Source: a filamentous cyanobacterium ESFC-1 | Lineage (GTDB): Bacteria > Cyanobacteriota > Cyanobacteriia > Cyanobacteriales > Spirulinaceae | Length of the DNA stretch: 64,000 bases | Assembly: GCA_000380225.1 (NCBI GenBank) | Contig: KB904821.1 | Coordinates: forward strand, 393,633 to 457,632 | Reading direction: 5' to 3' | In this document: piece by piece, positions 49,552-58,385 of the stretch | Layout of the letters: each line of letters opens with the position of its first letter | Position numbering within the stretch: the first letter of the stretch is position 1 | Position numbers and translations under genes: made by a program | Notes under the pieces: generated by a model | Database searches by the model: none | What the model saw: only the letters and a program-made list of their open reading frames with translations | What the model was told of the DNA's origin: nothing

Positions 49552-50109
49552 TTACTGCTCGACAATCACCTGCATTCCCAAATCCACTTGGTCAAACAAC
49601 GCCACAATATCCGCATTTCGCATTCTCACGCAACCATGAGACACCGCTTGGCCGATTAAGCTTTCGTCCGGTGTGCCGTGAAAGCCGATATAATTTTGGC
49701 CATCAGTCCAAAAACCAATCCAGCGATCGCCCAGGGGATTATCCGGGCCTGGCGGGACGATTTCATTGGTAAAGGGATGCTGCCAGATGGGATTCGGTAT
49801 TTTTTGGATGATTTCAAACTCTCCGGTGGGGGTTTCCCAACCCTGCCGACCAATGGCTACGGGATAACTCGCTACGAGATCGTCATTTTCATAAAAATAC
49901 ACCCGGCGATCGCGCAATCGCAAGACTAAACGCTGTTGCACCACCGGCGGTAAAAAGCGCTCTGGGTCGCCCAAACCGGGTAAATTGACGGTTTGGGGGT
50001 TGAGGGTGGCGATCGATGCTTCTGACGCGATCGCCCCGAAACTATAGCCCCAACACAACAGGGCAACAGGAAGCCAAAACCAAGATTTTTGGGAAGGGTG
50101 GACTGCCAT
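49552..50109 (-). CDS. L,D-transpeptidase (YkuD) with signal peptide
   Basis: 185 residues. A hydrophobic N-terminal segment (WFWLPVALLCWGYSFGAIAS) serves as signal peptide or anchor. The YkuD domain follows (about 55-185), with the catalytic signature HGTPDE...SHGCVRMRN near residues 145-165 (Cys nucleophile and His). It forms 3-3 cross-links or attaches proteins to peptidoglycan in the periplasm. It lies next to the cytochrome c6-like gene on the same strand, about 90 bp apart, so they might be co-transcribed, though no functional link is known. Confidence 0.9.
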   Translation of the reverse strand: MAVHPSQKSWFWLPVALLCWGYSFGAIASEASIATLNPQTVNLPGLGDPERFLPPVVQQRLVLRLRDRRVYFYENDDLVASYPVAIGRQGWETPTGEFEIIQKIPNPIWQHPFTNEIVPPGPDNPLGDRWIGFWTDGQNYIGFHGTPDESLIGQAVSHGCVRMRNADIVALFDQVDLGMQVIVEQ

Positions 50110-50200
50110 AGAGTGATGAATTATGAGTTATGAATGAATATTGTCGTAACTTGTTTGTCACCCAGGCTCAATTATTCTTCATTATCTCCTTGCTTCGAGA

Positions 50201-50554
50201 TCAACGCCAGTTGGCCTCGGCTTGTTCTAAGACATACGTCGAAACCATTTCGATTTCGTCGGTCGTGAGGCGATCGCCAAACGCTGACATATTATTCTTA
50301 CCATAGGTTACAATTTCCGCGATCGCCTCAACCGAATCATAACCATTTTGCTGTAACGCCCGTTTCTTCAGGTTTTTGCCTCTACGGATAATGTTACCGC
50401 CCCCCAGATGACAGCCTGCACATTGTACCTGAAAGATTTTAGCCCCAGGGGAAGCATTACTATCAAGAGTCGTGGCTTGCGTGGGTTGACACCCCCAACA
50501 ACACACCACCAAAACAATCGCGATTATTCTAAAAATCATTATCTTTATGAGCAT
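50201..50554 (-). CDS. petJ: Cytochrome c6-like protein
   Basis: 117 residues. Leader with a Cys-rich hydrophobic segment (FRIIAIVLVVCCWGCQPTQA), then a class I cytochrome c: heme site QCAGCH at about residues 44-49, then GGNIIRRGKNLKKRAL, the region around the axial Met (NNMSAFGDRL), and TYVLEQAEANWR. These match cytochrome c6, the lumenal carrier between cytochrome b6f and photosystem I, but the sequence could be a c6B/c6C-type paralogue. The leader's CWGC lacks a clean lipobox, so secretion versus lipid anchoring is unclear. Confidence 0.82.
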   Translation of the reverse strand: MLIKIMIFRIIAIVLVVCCWGCQPTQATTLDSNASPGAKIFQVQCAGCHLGGGNIIRRGKNLKKRALQQNGYDSVEAIAEIVTYGKNNMSAFGDRLTTDEIEMVSTYVLEQAEANWR

Positions 50555-50584
50555 CTAAAGGGAACATTGGTTCGAGAATTGACT

Positions 50585-50625
50585 GGTTTTTTGTTATTGG
50601 TGATTGGTTATTGGTTGTTTGGACT
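50585..50625. repeat. Short TTGGTTA heptamer array
   Basis: TTGTTATTGGTGATTGGTTA-type repeats upstream of the cytochrome gene. Confidence 0.7.
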
Positions 50626-50668
50626 TTAGGTGGAAACACTCGTCATTTTAGCGATAGTCAAATTCCTC

Positions 50669-50776
50669 GTAGGGGCAGGGTTTCCCCGTCCAAGTTTAGG
50701 TTTTAGCGACGAGATCGCGGCATTAAATCGTCCTAACCCTAAAGTTGAGATTGTACCCGCGAAACTTCACCCCTAC
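50669..50776. mobile_element. MITE-like element, GTAGGGG family, full length
   Basis: 108 bp with ends GTAGGGGCAGGGTTTCC and the complement of GTAGGGGTGAAGTTTCG, matching 285-385 across most of its length (TTAGCGACG, CCTAAAGTTGAGA). Confidence 0.65.
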
Positions 50777-50847
50777 ATAGGTTTAGGACTCTCTTGACGG
50801 GAGGATTTTGGGCTTAACTTGTCACCAATGACCAATGACCCATAAGC

Positions 50848-51507
50848 TTACCAAGGCAACACTTCCCCCTTAGAATGCCAAAAAGTCCCTGTATTATCTA
50901 AATTTAGCTCATCAATGCGCTGAAGTAGCCCTTGTACCGCCTCAGCCGTAGAAATACCCGAAAAATTAGTCATACGAGTGCTAACCAAACCCGGATGCAA
51001 AATCCCCACAGCAATTCCTTTCGGCTTTAGGTCAAGAGAAAGAGATTTTCCCGCCATACTCACCGCCACTTTTGACATCCGATAACCATACGACCCCCCA
51101 GAAGTATTATCATCAATCGACCCCATACGGCTGGTCATAATCGCGATTTTTGAACCTTCTTTGAGAAAAGGCAGTAAAGCTTTGGTAATTCGGAGAGTTC
51201 CAACCGCATTAATTTCAAATTGCTTGCGAATACTCTCAAAATCCAGATTATTCAAGGAAACCCGCTCGACAATCCCGGCATTATTAATCAAAACATCAAG
51301 GGTTTTTCCTTGCAAGCGTTGGGTTAAGTCTGCAACCGATTTGTCGTCAGTAATATCAATCCCCGTTTCGACTCTAACCCCCAGTTGGTCGAGTTCCGGG
51401 GAACTTTGACGACAAACCGCGATAACTTCATCGCCGCCATCTTTGATTTGCTTGCAATATTCACAGCCAATGCCGCGATTTGCACCCGTGACGAGATAGG
51501 TGGCCAT
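50848..51507 (-). CDS. Short-chain dehydrogenase/reductase
   Basis: 219 residues from the ATG at 51505-51507 (MATYLVTGANRGIG), which has AAGGA at 6 bp. A longer frame adds 25 residues without homology features. Cofactor motif TGANRGIG at about 7-14, NNAG near 84 and the Ser/Tyr/Lys triad in YRMSKVAV near 150. It resembles cyanobacterial C-factor-like SDRs. Substrate unknown. The sequence after the stop contains TTGGTCATTGGTG-type repeats on the sense strand. Confidence 0.88.
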   Translation of the reverse strand: MATYLVTGANRGIGCEYCKQIKDGGDEVIAVCRQSSPELDQLGVRVETGIDITDDKSVADLTQRLQGKTLDVLINNAGIVERVSLNNLDFESIRKQFEINAVGTLRITKALLPFLKEGSKIAIMTSRMGSIDDNTSGGSYGYRMSKVAVSMAGKSLSLDLKPKGIAVGILHPGLVSTRMTNFSGISTAEAVQGLLQRIDELNLDNTGTFWHSKGEVLPW

Positions 51508-51620
51508 AAAAAATCCTTGTCTGAATTCAACGCCTATCATCCTAGCGTTGTTCCAAGCTGGTGTTTGATTGGTTGAAGACAAGAGATTTATGGTTCTATC
51601 CCGTCAACTCTAATTAAGAC

Positions 51621-52622
51621 TTAACCCTCCTCGCGGAATCTTGCAATCAACTCCTCGCGAGACAACTGCATCACCAAGGGCGTAAATTCTTCTGGGGGTA
51701 GACTCAACACCGCATCAATAATTCCCGCCAGGTCTTCATCAATAGCCCCGAAACGAACTCGCAGCAAGCTTTCTAAAACTAGACGTTCTCCTTGTTCGAG
51801 ACCTTGTTCGAGACCTTGTTCGAGACCTTGTTCGAGACCTTGTTCGAGACCTTGTTCGAGACCTTGTTCGAGACCTTGTTCGAGACCTCGTTGCACACCC
51901 TGTTGAAGGCCAGATAGCTTTGCTGCTTCTAGCTGTTGGTCGAAAAGAGGAGATAAACGCATAATTAACTCTCGATCCTCCGTATTTATGTTTTGGGTGG
52001 CTTGTAAATCGGCTTTTAGGCGATTGAGTAAAGTTAGAGCATTGGTACGAAAGGGATTTTCTGGAGGTAGGGTTTCAAGTTCATCAATGGCTTGTTGCTG
52101 AACTCGCCCTCGTCCTAAAACTCTCAACCACAGGGTATCTAAGCTGCGGGGGAGTTGGTGGATGACCACCAGAACAGTTCTGAGCAGTGGTGGCAGAACA
52201 TAAATGCCGTTCGTCCAATTTTCTAAATCTAGGGTAGCACCAAATCCGGCAATTAGGGGAGAGGAAGCCGTTGGCGTTAAAATCCATAAAGTGGGTCGCA
52301 AGGCTTCAGGGATATTGCGTTGATTGCGGTTCATTTCTCGCTGCAATTCACCCCGGAGGACGAGTAGTTTCAGGAGACAGTCGCAGATTTCGTCGGCGGT
52401 GGCCGGGTTGCGGAAGGGTTCAAAGACAACGGGGGTTTGAATGGCTTTGGCGAGAATGCCCAAGGGGGCCCGAGAGAGGGTTGATTCGGGGTTGGGGGCA
52501 AACCAGAGGTCAATTTGGCGCACTTCCCCTGGGACGCGACGGGAGGATTCAATCGTTCCGTAGGGGGTGAGGAGTTCTTCGAGGTAGTCTTTGGCGAACT
52601 GGTCGTGAATAAAGCGGGTCAT
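51621..52622 (-). CDS. Rpn/DUF4351-like protein with GLEQ repeats
   Basis: 333 residues. The N-terminal part (FIHDQFAKDYLEELLTPYG, VRQIDLWFAPNPE) resembles the PD-(D/E)XK-like fold of Rpn-type or transposase-associated proteins common in cyanobacteria, and the C-terminus (LLRVRFGAIDEDL) resembles DUF4351. Between them, at about residues 246-277, lie eight GLEQ repeats encoded by a perfect 12-bp tandem repeat (51790-51888). Copy number at this site is likely to vary by slippage, each step adding four residues without a frameshift. Function is unknown; the family is linked to mobile DNA. Confidence 0.7.
   Translation of the reverse strand: MTRFIHDQFAKDYLEELLTPYGTIESSRRVPGEVRQIDLWFAPNPESTLSRAPLGILAKAIQTPVVFEPFRNPATADEICDCLLKLLVLRGELQREMNRNQRNIPEALRPTLWILTPTASSPLIAGFGATLDLENWTNGIYVLPPLLRTVLVVIHQLPRSLDTLWLRVLGRGRVQQQAIDELETLPPENPFRTNALTLLNRLKADLQATQNINTEDRELIMRLSPLFDQQLEAAKLSGLQQGVQRGLEQGLEQGLEQGLEQGLEQGLEQGLEQGLEQGERLVLESLLRVRFGAIDEDLAGIIDAVLSLPPEEFTPLVMQLSREELIARFREEG
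51790..51888. repeat. 12-bp tandem repeat inside coding sequence (eight copies)
   Basis: Unit TTGTTCGAGACC repeated about eight times with no differences; it encodes GLEQ on the minus strand. Confidence 0.95.
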
Positions 52623-52654
52623 TTCAGTTATTATTTGTTAGTTGTCAGTGACTA

Positions 52655-52760
52655 CCGCAGCCAAGTTGGTAGCTTGAAATTAGGATGATTTTCCTTTTCA
52701 TTGAGTTGATGAGGGAAGATATCTGTTAACAATAGTTCTGGGTTACGGGGTATTTTGAGG
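52655..52760. other. Diverged intergenic repeat, copy 2
   Basis: Matches 30736-30850 in ordered blocks (CGCAGCCAAGT, AGGATGATTTT, AACAATAGTT-TGGGTTA). The rest of 52623-53085 has no gene that I can support. Confidence 0.45.
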
Positions 52761-53085
52761 ATTGAGTTGACTGCTATTGTCTCATTTTTTTTGAGTCTTC
52801 GAGCGGGTTTTACGGACTTTGATAGGATCGAATGAGTCGTCTTGTATTGATTTGCCCGCGATCGCGCCTTTATTTTTGAAAGAAATCGGATTTTATGTCG
52901 ATCAAGGGAACTAAAGCCTTGGCAAAGTTTTGATAACAGAGATTATGATGGGAACCAGTAATTATGACGAGGGGAGCAAAGATGTTTTAGACCGAATATA
53001 AATCTAATCAAGTTTTAAAAAACTAAAGCTCAGAATTTTACATTCTGGGTAAAGTTTAAAATTGTAGTAAAGTTAAGGAAAATTA

Positions 53086-53202
53086 ATGATGTTTTTACAA
53101 ATAGAAGAACGACCCAACCCACTGGTTAAAATTTTAAAACTGATCGGTCAAGCCTTAATCTGGCTAGTACGCTTATTTAAACCCCAACGGAATTTAAATT
53201 GA
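53086..53202 (+). CDS. Small hydrophobic protein upstream of rnc
   Basis: 38 residues, too short for most gene callers. It starts with an ATG pair at 53086/53089, with AGGA 7 bp upstream, and ends TGA 53200-53202. The sequence begins MMFLQIEERPNPLVKILKLI and continues with an amphipathic or membrane-like helix (GQALIWLVRLFKP) and a basic end. It is a plausible membrane-associated small protein. I do not recognise a family. Support is the ribosome site, hydrophobic pattern and codon use. Confidence 0.5.
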   Translation: MMFLQIEERPNPLVKILKLIGQALIWLVRLFKPQRNLN

Positions 53203-53335
53203 GAGGGTAGCCTTCGAGATATCAAGAGTTTCAATGATTATTTGTCCTGGCGTTGTTGGTTAAGATCAACTTTCTTCTGATAGGATTATTCCCAATTCAG
53301 CATTTCCCCACTGCTAACCGATCGCGGTTCTTTCT

Positions 53336-54019
53336 ATGGCATTACCCCCGATTCAAAACACCGCTTTACGCCAACAAGCCCTTACTCATCGTTCTTATGC
53401 TTACGAACACCCCAGCGAGGGAGAACATAACGAACGCTTGGAATTTTTGGGGGATGCGGTGTTAGGCTTTGTGGTGGGGAAACTGCTGTACCAAAAATAC
53501 CCTGACCTCAGCGAAGCCCAGTTAACGCGATTAAGGGCGGCATTGGTGGATGAAACCCAACTCGCTAAGTTTGCTCATAAAATTGGTTTAGGGGCGCAAA
53601 TGCGGTTGGGAAAAGGGGCAGAAAAAGAAGGAGGCCGCCAAAAGCCTTCCCTCCTCAGCGATACTTTTGAAGCGGTGATGGGGGCATATTTCCTTGAATC
53701 GGGGATTGAAGCGGCTCAAGCTTATATTGAGCCTTTATTTATGCCTGTTGCTGCCGAAAAGATTGCTCAAGCTCACGCTCATTCGCGATCGCCTACCCTT
53801 GTCGATCCTAAAAATCAACTACAACAATGGGCTTTAGAGCAGTTTGGCGAACATCCCCGCTACTTTATCATTGCTGAATCGGGCCCCGATCATGAGAAAA
53901 TTTTTACGGCTGAGGTTCGCATTCAAAATCGCGTGTATGGGACAGGACGCGATCGCCGCAAACAAGAAGCGGAAAAACGCGCCGCAGAAGCCGTGTTACA
54001 GGATTTAGAATTACATTAA
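53336..54019 (+). CDS. rnc: Ribonuclease III
   Basis: 227 residues. RNase III catalytic domain (about 5-130): signature NERLEFLGDAVLGF near residue 32 and DTFEAVMGAYFL near 112 supply the metal-binding Glu/Asp residues. A double-stranded RNA-binding domain follows (about 160-227; DPKNQLQQWALEQFGEHPRY, KQEAEKRAAEAVL). It processes rRNA and other structured RNAs as a dimer in the cytosol. The SUI1 gene begins 13 bp after its stop, so they are probably co-transcribed. Confidence 0.95.
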   Translation: MALPPIQNTALRQQALTHRSYAYEHPSEGEHNERLEFLGDAVLGFVVGKLLYQKYPDLSEAQLTRLRAALVDETQLAKFAHKIGLGAQMRLGKGAEKEGGRQKPSLLSDTFEAVMGAYFLESGIEAAQAYIEPLFMPVAAEKIAQAHAHSRSPTLVDPKNQLQQWALEQFGEHPRYFIIAESGPDHEKIFTAEVRIQNRVYGTGRDRRKQEAEKRAAEAVLQDLELH

Positions 54020-54032
54020 ACCCGTAATCACT

Positions 54033-54365
54033 ATGTCTAAAAAGAAACGCATTGTTTATCAAGAATTTGGATCGTCCACGCGATCGCAAGCCCTAGAACG
54101 AGCCACACCCGATTTACCCCCCGAAAAACAAGATTTACGAGTGCAGTTGTCTCGTAAAGGGCGCAAAGGTAAATCTGTTACGGTGATTACCGGGTTTCAA
54201 TCGTCCTCTGATACCCTCAAAGCTTTACTCAAAAAAGTTAAAAGTCAATGTGGGACGGGAGGAGCCATAAAAGACGATAATTTAGAAATTCAAGGGGATT
54301 TTCGCGATAAAGTTCTAGAATTATTGCAAAAAGAGGGCTATAAAGCCAAAATTAGCGGCGGTTAA
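54033..54365 (+). CDS. SUI1/YciH-type translation initiation factor
   Basis: 110 residues, the size of bacterial YciH proteins. The conserved core is LSRKGRKGKSVTVITGF, CGTGGAIKDDNLEIQGDFRD and LLQKEGYKAKISGG. Homologous to eIF1; in bacteria it is thought to influence start-codon choice or translation under stress, but its role is not settled. It is located 13 bp after rnc and may be in one transcript with it. Confidence 0.92.
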   Translation: MSKKKRIVYQEFGSSTRSQALERATPDLPPEKQDLRVQLSRKGRKGKSVTVITGFQSSSDTLKALLKKVKSQCGTGGAIKDDNLEIQGDFRDKVLELLQKEGYKAKISGG

Positions 54366-54473
54366 GGAAATACTCGCTGATGATAAAGCTAGGATTACCG
54401 GGCGATCCCAAAAAGCCCTCGCGGATAGGTTAACCTAGAAGTTGCCTGGCTTTGGGAAGGAGTCACAACCGCT

Positions 54474-55304
54474 ATGCGCCCTGTATTACTTGAACCGCTA
54501 CAAGTCGATCGCGTCACCGTTAAAATCACAGGATTACCCTCAAAATTAGAAGGCTTAAAACTCGCTCAACTGTCCGATTTCCACTACGACGGCGAGCGAT
54601 TAAGCGATAAAATCTTGACTGACGCGATCGCGGCCATCAACAATGCTGAAGTAGACCTAATTTTACTCACCGGGGACTACATCACCAACAGCGTCAAACC
54701 CATCCATCAACTTGCCCTCCACCTCAAGCACCTGCAAAGTCATCACGGCATTTATGCTTGTTTGGGCAATCACGACATTGTTCATCCTTTTTCCCGTCAA
54801 GCGGTCGTCAACGCCCTCACCCAAGTTGGTGTCAACGTCTTGTGGAACGAAATCGCTTATCCGCTTGGCCCGGAATTTCCCCTGGTGGGATTAGCTGATT
54901 TTTGGTCGGGTCAATTCCGCCCGGCCCGAGTTTTCAAACAACTTGACCCCAACACCCCCAGAATTGTATTATCCCATAACCCAGACACCGCCGCCTTAAT
55001 GCAAAAATGGCGGGTCGATCTTCAACTCTCAGGCCACACCCACGGCGGTCAGATTGTATTACCCGGTTCTATTTCCCTGCCCCTAATTTTCCAAAACTGG
55101 AGTCCGTGGATTCCGAAGCCGATTCTAGGTTTGATCCCGATGGTGCAAAAATGTAAAGCTGTGGTTCAACATTGGGAGTGGGGGCAAGGATGGCATCAAA
55201 TCGGGGATAATCAACTGTATGTGAATCGCGGCTTGGGAAGTTATTTTCCGGGACGCTTTGGCTGTCCTCCTGAAGTTACCGTTATCACTTTAGTCGCGGC
55301 CTAG
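54474..55304 (+). CDS. Metallophosphoesterase (YaeI-type)
   Basis: 276 residues. The five metallophosphoesterase motifs are all present: LAQLSDFHYDG, LLTGDYITN, LGNHD, LSHNPD and LSGHTHGGQI. This YaeI/YkuE-like subgroup often hydrolyses phosphate esters near the membrane; no signal peptide or membrane segment is seen, so the protein is probably cytosolic or peripheral. Substrate unknown. A 40-bp gap separates it from hisC, so it may be transcribed with it. Confidence 0.9.
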   Translation: MRPVLLEPLQVDRVTVKITGLPSKLEGLKLAQLSDFHYDGERLSDKILTDAIAAINNAEVDLILLTGDYITNSVKPIHQLALHLKHLQSHHGIYACLGNHDIVHPFSRQAVVNALTQVGVNVLWNEIAYPLGPEFPLVGLADFWSGQFRPARVFKQLDPNTPRIVLSHNPDTAALMQKWRVDLQLSGHTHGGQIVLPGSISLPLIFQNWSPWIPKPILGLIPMVQKCKAVVQHWEWGQGWHQIGDNQLYVNRGLGSYFPGRFGCPPEVTVITLVAA

Positions 55305-55343
55305 ATCGTCGCTTTCTACTGTATTGTTAGCCCCCATTCATTA

Positions 55344-56456
55344 ATGCTGGAATTTTTGCGCTCGGATATTGTCGATCTTACGGCATATACGCCCCATCCT
55401 GGCGGCGAGATGAAGACTCCCCTTGACCGACTTGATACGAACGAAAGCCCTTACGATCTGCCGCCAGAATTGAAGGAAAAATTGGCGTGGACATACCAAA
55501 ACACCCTTGAGACGAATCGCTACCCCGATGGCAGTCACGCCGCCTTAAAAGCCGCGATCGCGCAGTATGCCAGCGAATCTGCCGGGGGGTTGGTATCTCT
55601 CAAGCCTGACCAGATTTCTGTGGGGAATGGCTCCGATGAGTTGATTCGCTCGTTGCTCATTGCCACTTGTCTTAATAGTGCTTGCTCGATTTTGGTGGCT
55701 ACTCCCACTTTTTCGATGTACGGTATTTTGGCGCAAACTCTAGGGATTCCGATTAGCAGTGTTAGCCGTAAGCCCGATACGTTCGCGATTCACTTGGGGG
55801 AAGCCGAATATGCTTTAGAGCAAAATCCTTTGATTCGAGTGGTGTTTGTGGTGCATCCCAATTCCCCGACTGCTAATAAACTGACTCCCGATGAAATCGC
55901 TTGGTTACGGCGTTTACCTTCCCAGTTGTTGGTGGTGATTGATGAGGCTTATTTTGAGTTTAGTGGTGAAACGCTACTCTCGGAATTAGACGAGCATCCC
56001 AACTGGATTATTTTACGCACTTTCTCGAAAGCCTTTCGGTTAGCGTCGTTGCGCGTGGGTTATGCGATCGCGCATCCTCAACTGATCCTCGCCCTTGAGA
56101 AAATCCGCCTACCCTACAATTTACCTGCTTTTTCCCAAGGAGCAGCATTACTCGCCCTCGAAAATCGCCAAGACTTACTCGGTTGTATTGGGACGATTCA
56201 ACAAGAGCGCGATCGCCTGTACCAAGCTTTACAACAATTTCCCCAACTGCGAGTCTGGCCGAGTCATGCTAACTTTCTCTATTTGCGCCTCCAAGACGCG
56301 ATCGCAGCCCATTACCCCCAAAGTCAACTGCTCGACGATCTCAAAGCCCAAGGCACGTTAATTCGACACACTGGCGGCGGTTTACGCATTACCGTGGGTA
56401 CGCCCGAAGAAAATAACCGTACCCTAGAGCATCTCAAGTCTTGTCTTGGGTGTTAG
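55344..56456 (+). CDS. hisC: Histidinol-phosphate aminotransferase
   Basis: 370 residues of the fold-type I aminotransferase family. Visible are [11 protein letters not shown] near residue 30, [10 protein letters not shown] near 93, NSPTANKL near 174, [11 protein letters not shown] near 200 (PLP-contact Asp/Tyr) and [18 protein letters not shown] near 231, where Lys forms the PLP Schiff base. The C-terminal arm ends with [17 protein letters not shown]. It transaminates imidazole-acetol phosphate in histidine synthesis in the cytosol. No other his genes lie nearby, as is usual in cyanobacteria. Confidence 0.93.
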   Translation: MLEFLRSDIVDLTAYTPHPGGEMKTPLDRLDTNESPYDLPPELKEKLAWTYQNTLETNRYPDGSHAALKAAIAQYASESAGGLVSLKPDQISVGNGSDELIRSLLIATCLNSACSILVATPTFSMYGILAQTLGIPISSVSRKPDTFAIHLGEAEYALEQNPLIRVVFVVHPNSPTANKLTPDEIAWLRRLPSQLLVVIDEAYFEFSGETLLSELDEHPNWIILRTFSKAFRLASLRVGYAIAHPQLILALEKIRLPYNLPAFSQGAALLALENRQDLLGCIGTIQQERDRLYQALQQFPQLRVWPSHANFLYLRLQDAIAAHYPQSQLLDDLKAQGTLIRHTGGGLRITVGTPEENNRTLEHLKSCLGC

Positions 56457-56652
56457 GCAGCTTTTTTCAGTAATCAGCTTCTAAGGGGCAGTGGGCAATC
56501 GGCTCCTCGGCAATCGGGGGGGAGTGGTTTCAGTAATCAGTTATCAGCCTCTATGGGGCAGCTTTGCTGTGGGCAGTGGGCGTGTAGGGGCGGGGTTTCC
56601 CCGCCCAAGGGGGAGTTTGACGGATAACCAACAACCAACAACCAACAACCAA
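56457..56652. repeat. Composite of dispersed repeats
   Basis: CAGTAATCAG heptamers, a GGCTCCTCGGCAATCGGGGG segment shared with 4499-4525 (reverse), a GTAGGGG end at 56583 and ACCAACA heptamers ending at the stop of the next minus-strand gene. No gene seen. Confidence 0.75.
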
Positions 56653-57135
56653 TCATAATTCAATCCGGTGTTCGGCCCGGCGAACTTTAGAAACGGTTTT
56701 GGGCAGAACTCCCACCAAACGGGCAAACGCTTCATCGGGAAGATGGGAAGCCGTAGACGCATCAAACCAATTCTCAAACTGATTGAGAATCATTTTGGCT
56801 CGTTGCATTGGTTCGGGATTGTCCGTAATTTGCTTGATCAAACGAACCCATTGTCGCCGAATTAAGTACGCCCGTTCTCGTTCCGCTTTATTCTGCGGTA
56901 CAACTAAAGATAAATCTCCCACCGGAGCAATATGGGTAACATCCGTGTCAAAAACGCTGCCAACTACAGCCCCCGGACCGGCAAATTCAGCATGATAATG
57001 CTTGTAAAGAATCAAACCATTCCGGCGGCGACTATTGACAACTAATAATTTCTTGTCCTGCAAGTCCAGCACAATTTGAGTATTTTGTGAGTCTTTATCC
57101 AAGTTCGGAGTCGGGGTGATATTGTCCTGTGTCAT
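56653..57135 (-). CDS. Conserved hypothetical protein
   Basis: 160 residues. An N-terminal half with alternating hydrophobic strands (TQIVLDLQDKKLLVVNSRRR, GPGAVVGSVFDTDV) is followed by helices (RAYLIRRQWVRLIKQI, RAKMILNQFENWF), with a basic end. No family, motif or signal peptide is recognised. The stop TGA is followed directly by TTGGTTG heptamers on the sense strand. It is convergent with hisC across a repeat-filled gap. Confidence 0.6.
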   Translation of the reverse strand: MTQDNITPTPNLDKDSQNTQIVLDLQDKKLLVVNSRRRNGLILYKHYHAEFAGPGAVVGSVFDTDVTHIAPVGDLSLVVPQNKAERERAYLIRRQWVRLIKQITDNPEPMQRAKMILNQFENWFDASTASHLPDEAFARLVGVLPKTVSKVRRAEHRIEL

Positions 57136-57382
57136 GCCACTTTTGCTTTAAAAGCTGGCAACAATGGTACACGGTAAACCCATCATGCGCTTAATATACA
57201 GTTTATTATTACTTTTATCCCGCGATTAATCGGGACAGTGTGAGGGAGATCAATATCAATATTAGTCTTTTATTGTAGGGGATGTCGATTGAGTTGAGGG
57301 CCGTTGCTGTCACCCCTAGGGGCTTATGCCCTTAAAATTCTGATCTGTTGAGTTTTTAAAGCTTTTTGTTTGTGATAAAACT

Positions 57383-58000
57383 TCACAAAGATTTTCGTAA
57401 CAATAAACGACGGGGACGAGACCACAACCAACTTCCGAGATGCGCTTCTGTGCTGTGGAGACGATAGCCACAAGAGCGGTACAACGCGATCGCCTGCTCG
57501 TTGTTTTCTAAGACATGAAGATAAATTTCGCGATAGCCCCACTGTTTCACCGTTGGCTCGCAACATTGTAACAATTGACGAGCCAAGCCCCGCCGACGAT
57601 AAGCCGGGCTAACGGCTAAATTGGCGATGTAAGGATACGAACTGCCGAATAAACTCGACGCTTTCAAGGTGAGTTCAACAGTTCCGACTAATTCCTGAGC
57701 CGTACCCTGAGCCTCAGTCACCAAACACAGGTAATGGGGAGAAGCATTTTGTAAACGACTCCGTAAATCTTCATAAATCCCCAGTTTTAGAACCGGGTTA
57801 AGCCAGTACATCCAGCCCACAGGGGGATGAAAACAATCGGTCAACACAGTGGCCAGACCGCTTAAATCTTCAGTTTGAGCCGGACGTACCCGAAACGTCA
57901 TAGCAGTAGTCGCGGGAGTTTTGGGTAAGGGAAAAGGGGTAGAGTTCACGGCTTCACTCGCAGCATAAGAGATTGAAAGACAACTCAAACACATCCCCAT
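57383..58000 (-). CDS. GNAT family N-acetyltransferase
   Basis: 205 residues from ATG 58000; ATG 57901 (MTFRVRPAQTEDL) is also possible, which removes 33 residues with no motif. GNAT fold evidence: PYIANLAVSPAYRRRGLARQLLQ near residues 120-150, containing the R/QxxGxG/A acetyl-CoA loop, and EIYLHVLENNEQAIALYRSCGY at the end. Substrate unknown; the motif is like ribosomal-protein or small-molecule acetyltransferases. The gene is separate from its neighbours and is divergent from cyaC, sharing a 385-bp region. Confidence 0.82.
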   Translation of the reverse strand: MGMCLSCLSISYAASEAVNSTPFPLPKTPATTAMTFRVRPAQTEDLSGLATVLTDCFHPPVGWMYWLNPVLKLGIYEDLRSRLQNASPHYLCLVTEAQGTAQELVGTVELTLKASSLFGSSYPYIANLAVSPAYRRRGLARQLLQCCEPTVKQWGYREIYLHVLENNEQAIALYRSCGYRLHSTEAHLGSWLWSRPRRLLLRKSL

Positions 58001-58385
58001 CAACTCATGATCGCCTTGGCTGATGGTAGGTGCGATCGCTCCTCTCAAACAGCATTGTAGCGATCAATGTCATTCTCGGATAGGCCAAATTGAGGCGAGG
58101 GCGATCGTCTTTCAGGGAAGATTCTAAGAAAGGCTAGTATTGTAGGAAGAATAGATCGTGGCTTTTGGGTCGATTCTTGTTAGACCTGCGATTCAAAAGC
58201 GATCGTGGTAGAGATTATTTACCATCTTACTGTCTCGAATGGGTGTTATATCGAAATAATTAAAAATTCTTCCGGGGGAGAGAAACGCGACTCGTCATAA
58301 TATTTGATAGGGTGTGTGGGCTACTCAAATTTGATTCTTAAAGCATGGTGCGATCGCGATCCAACCTGCGCTTATTGGCCAAAAG

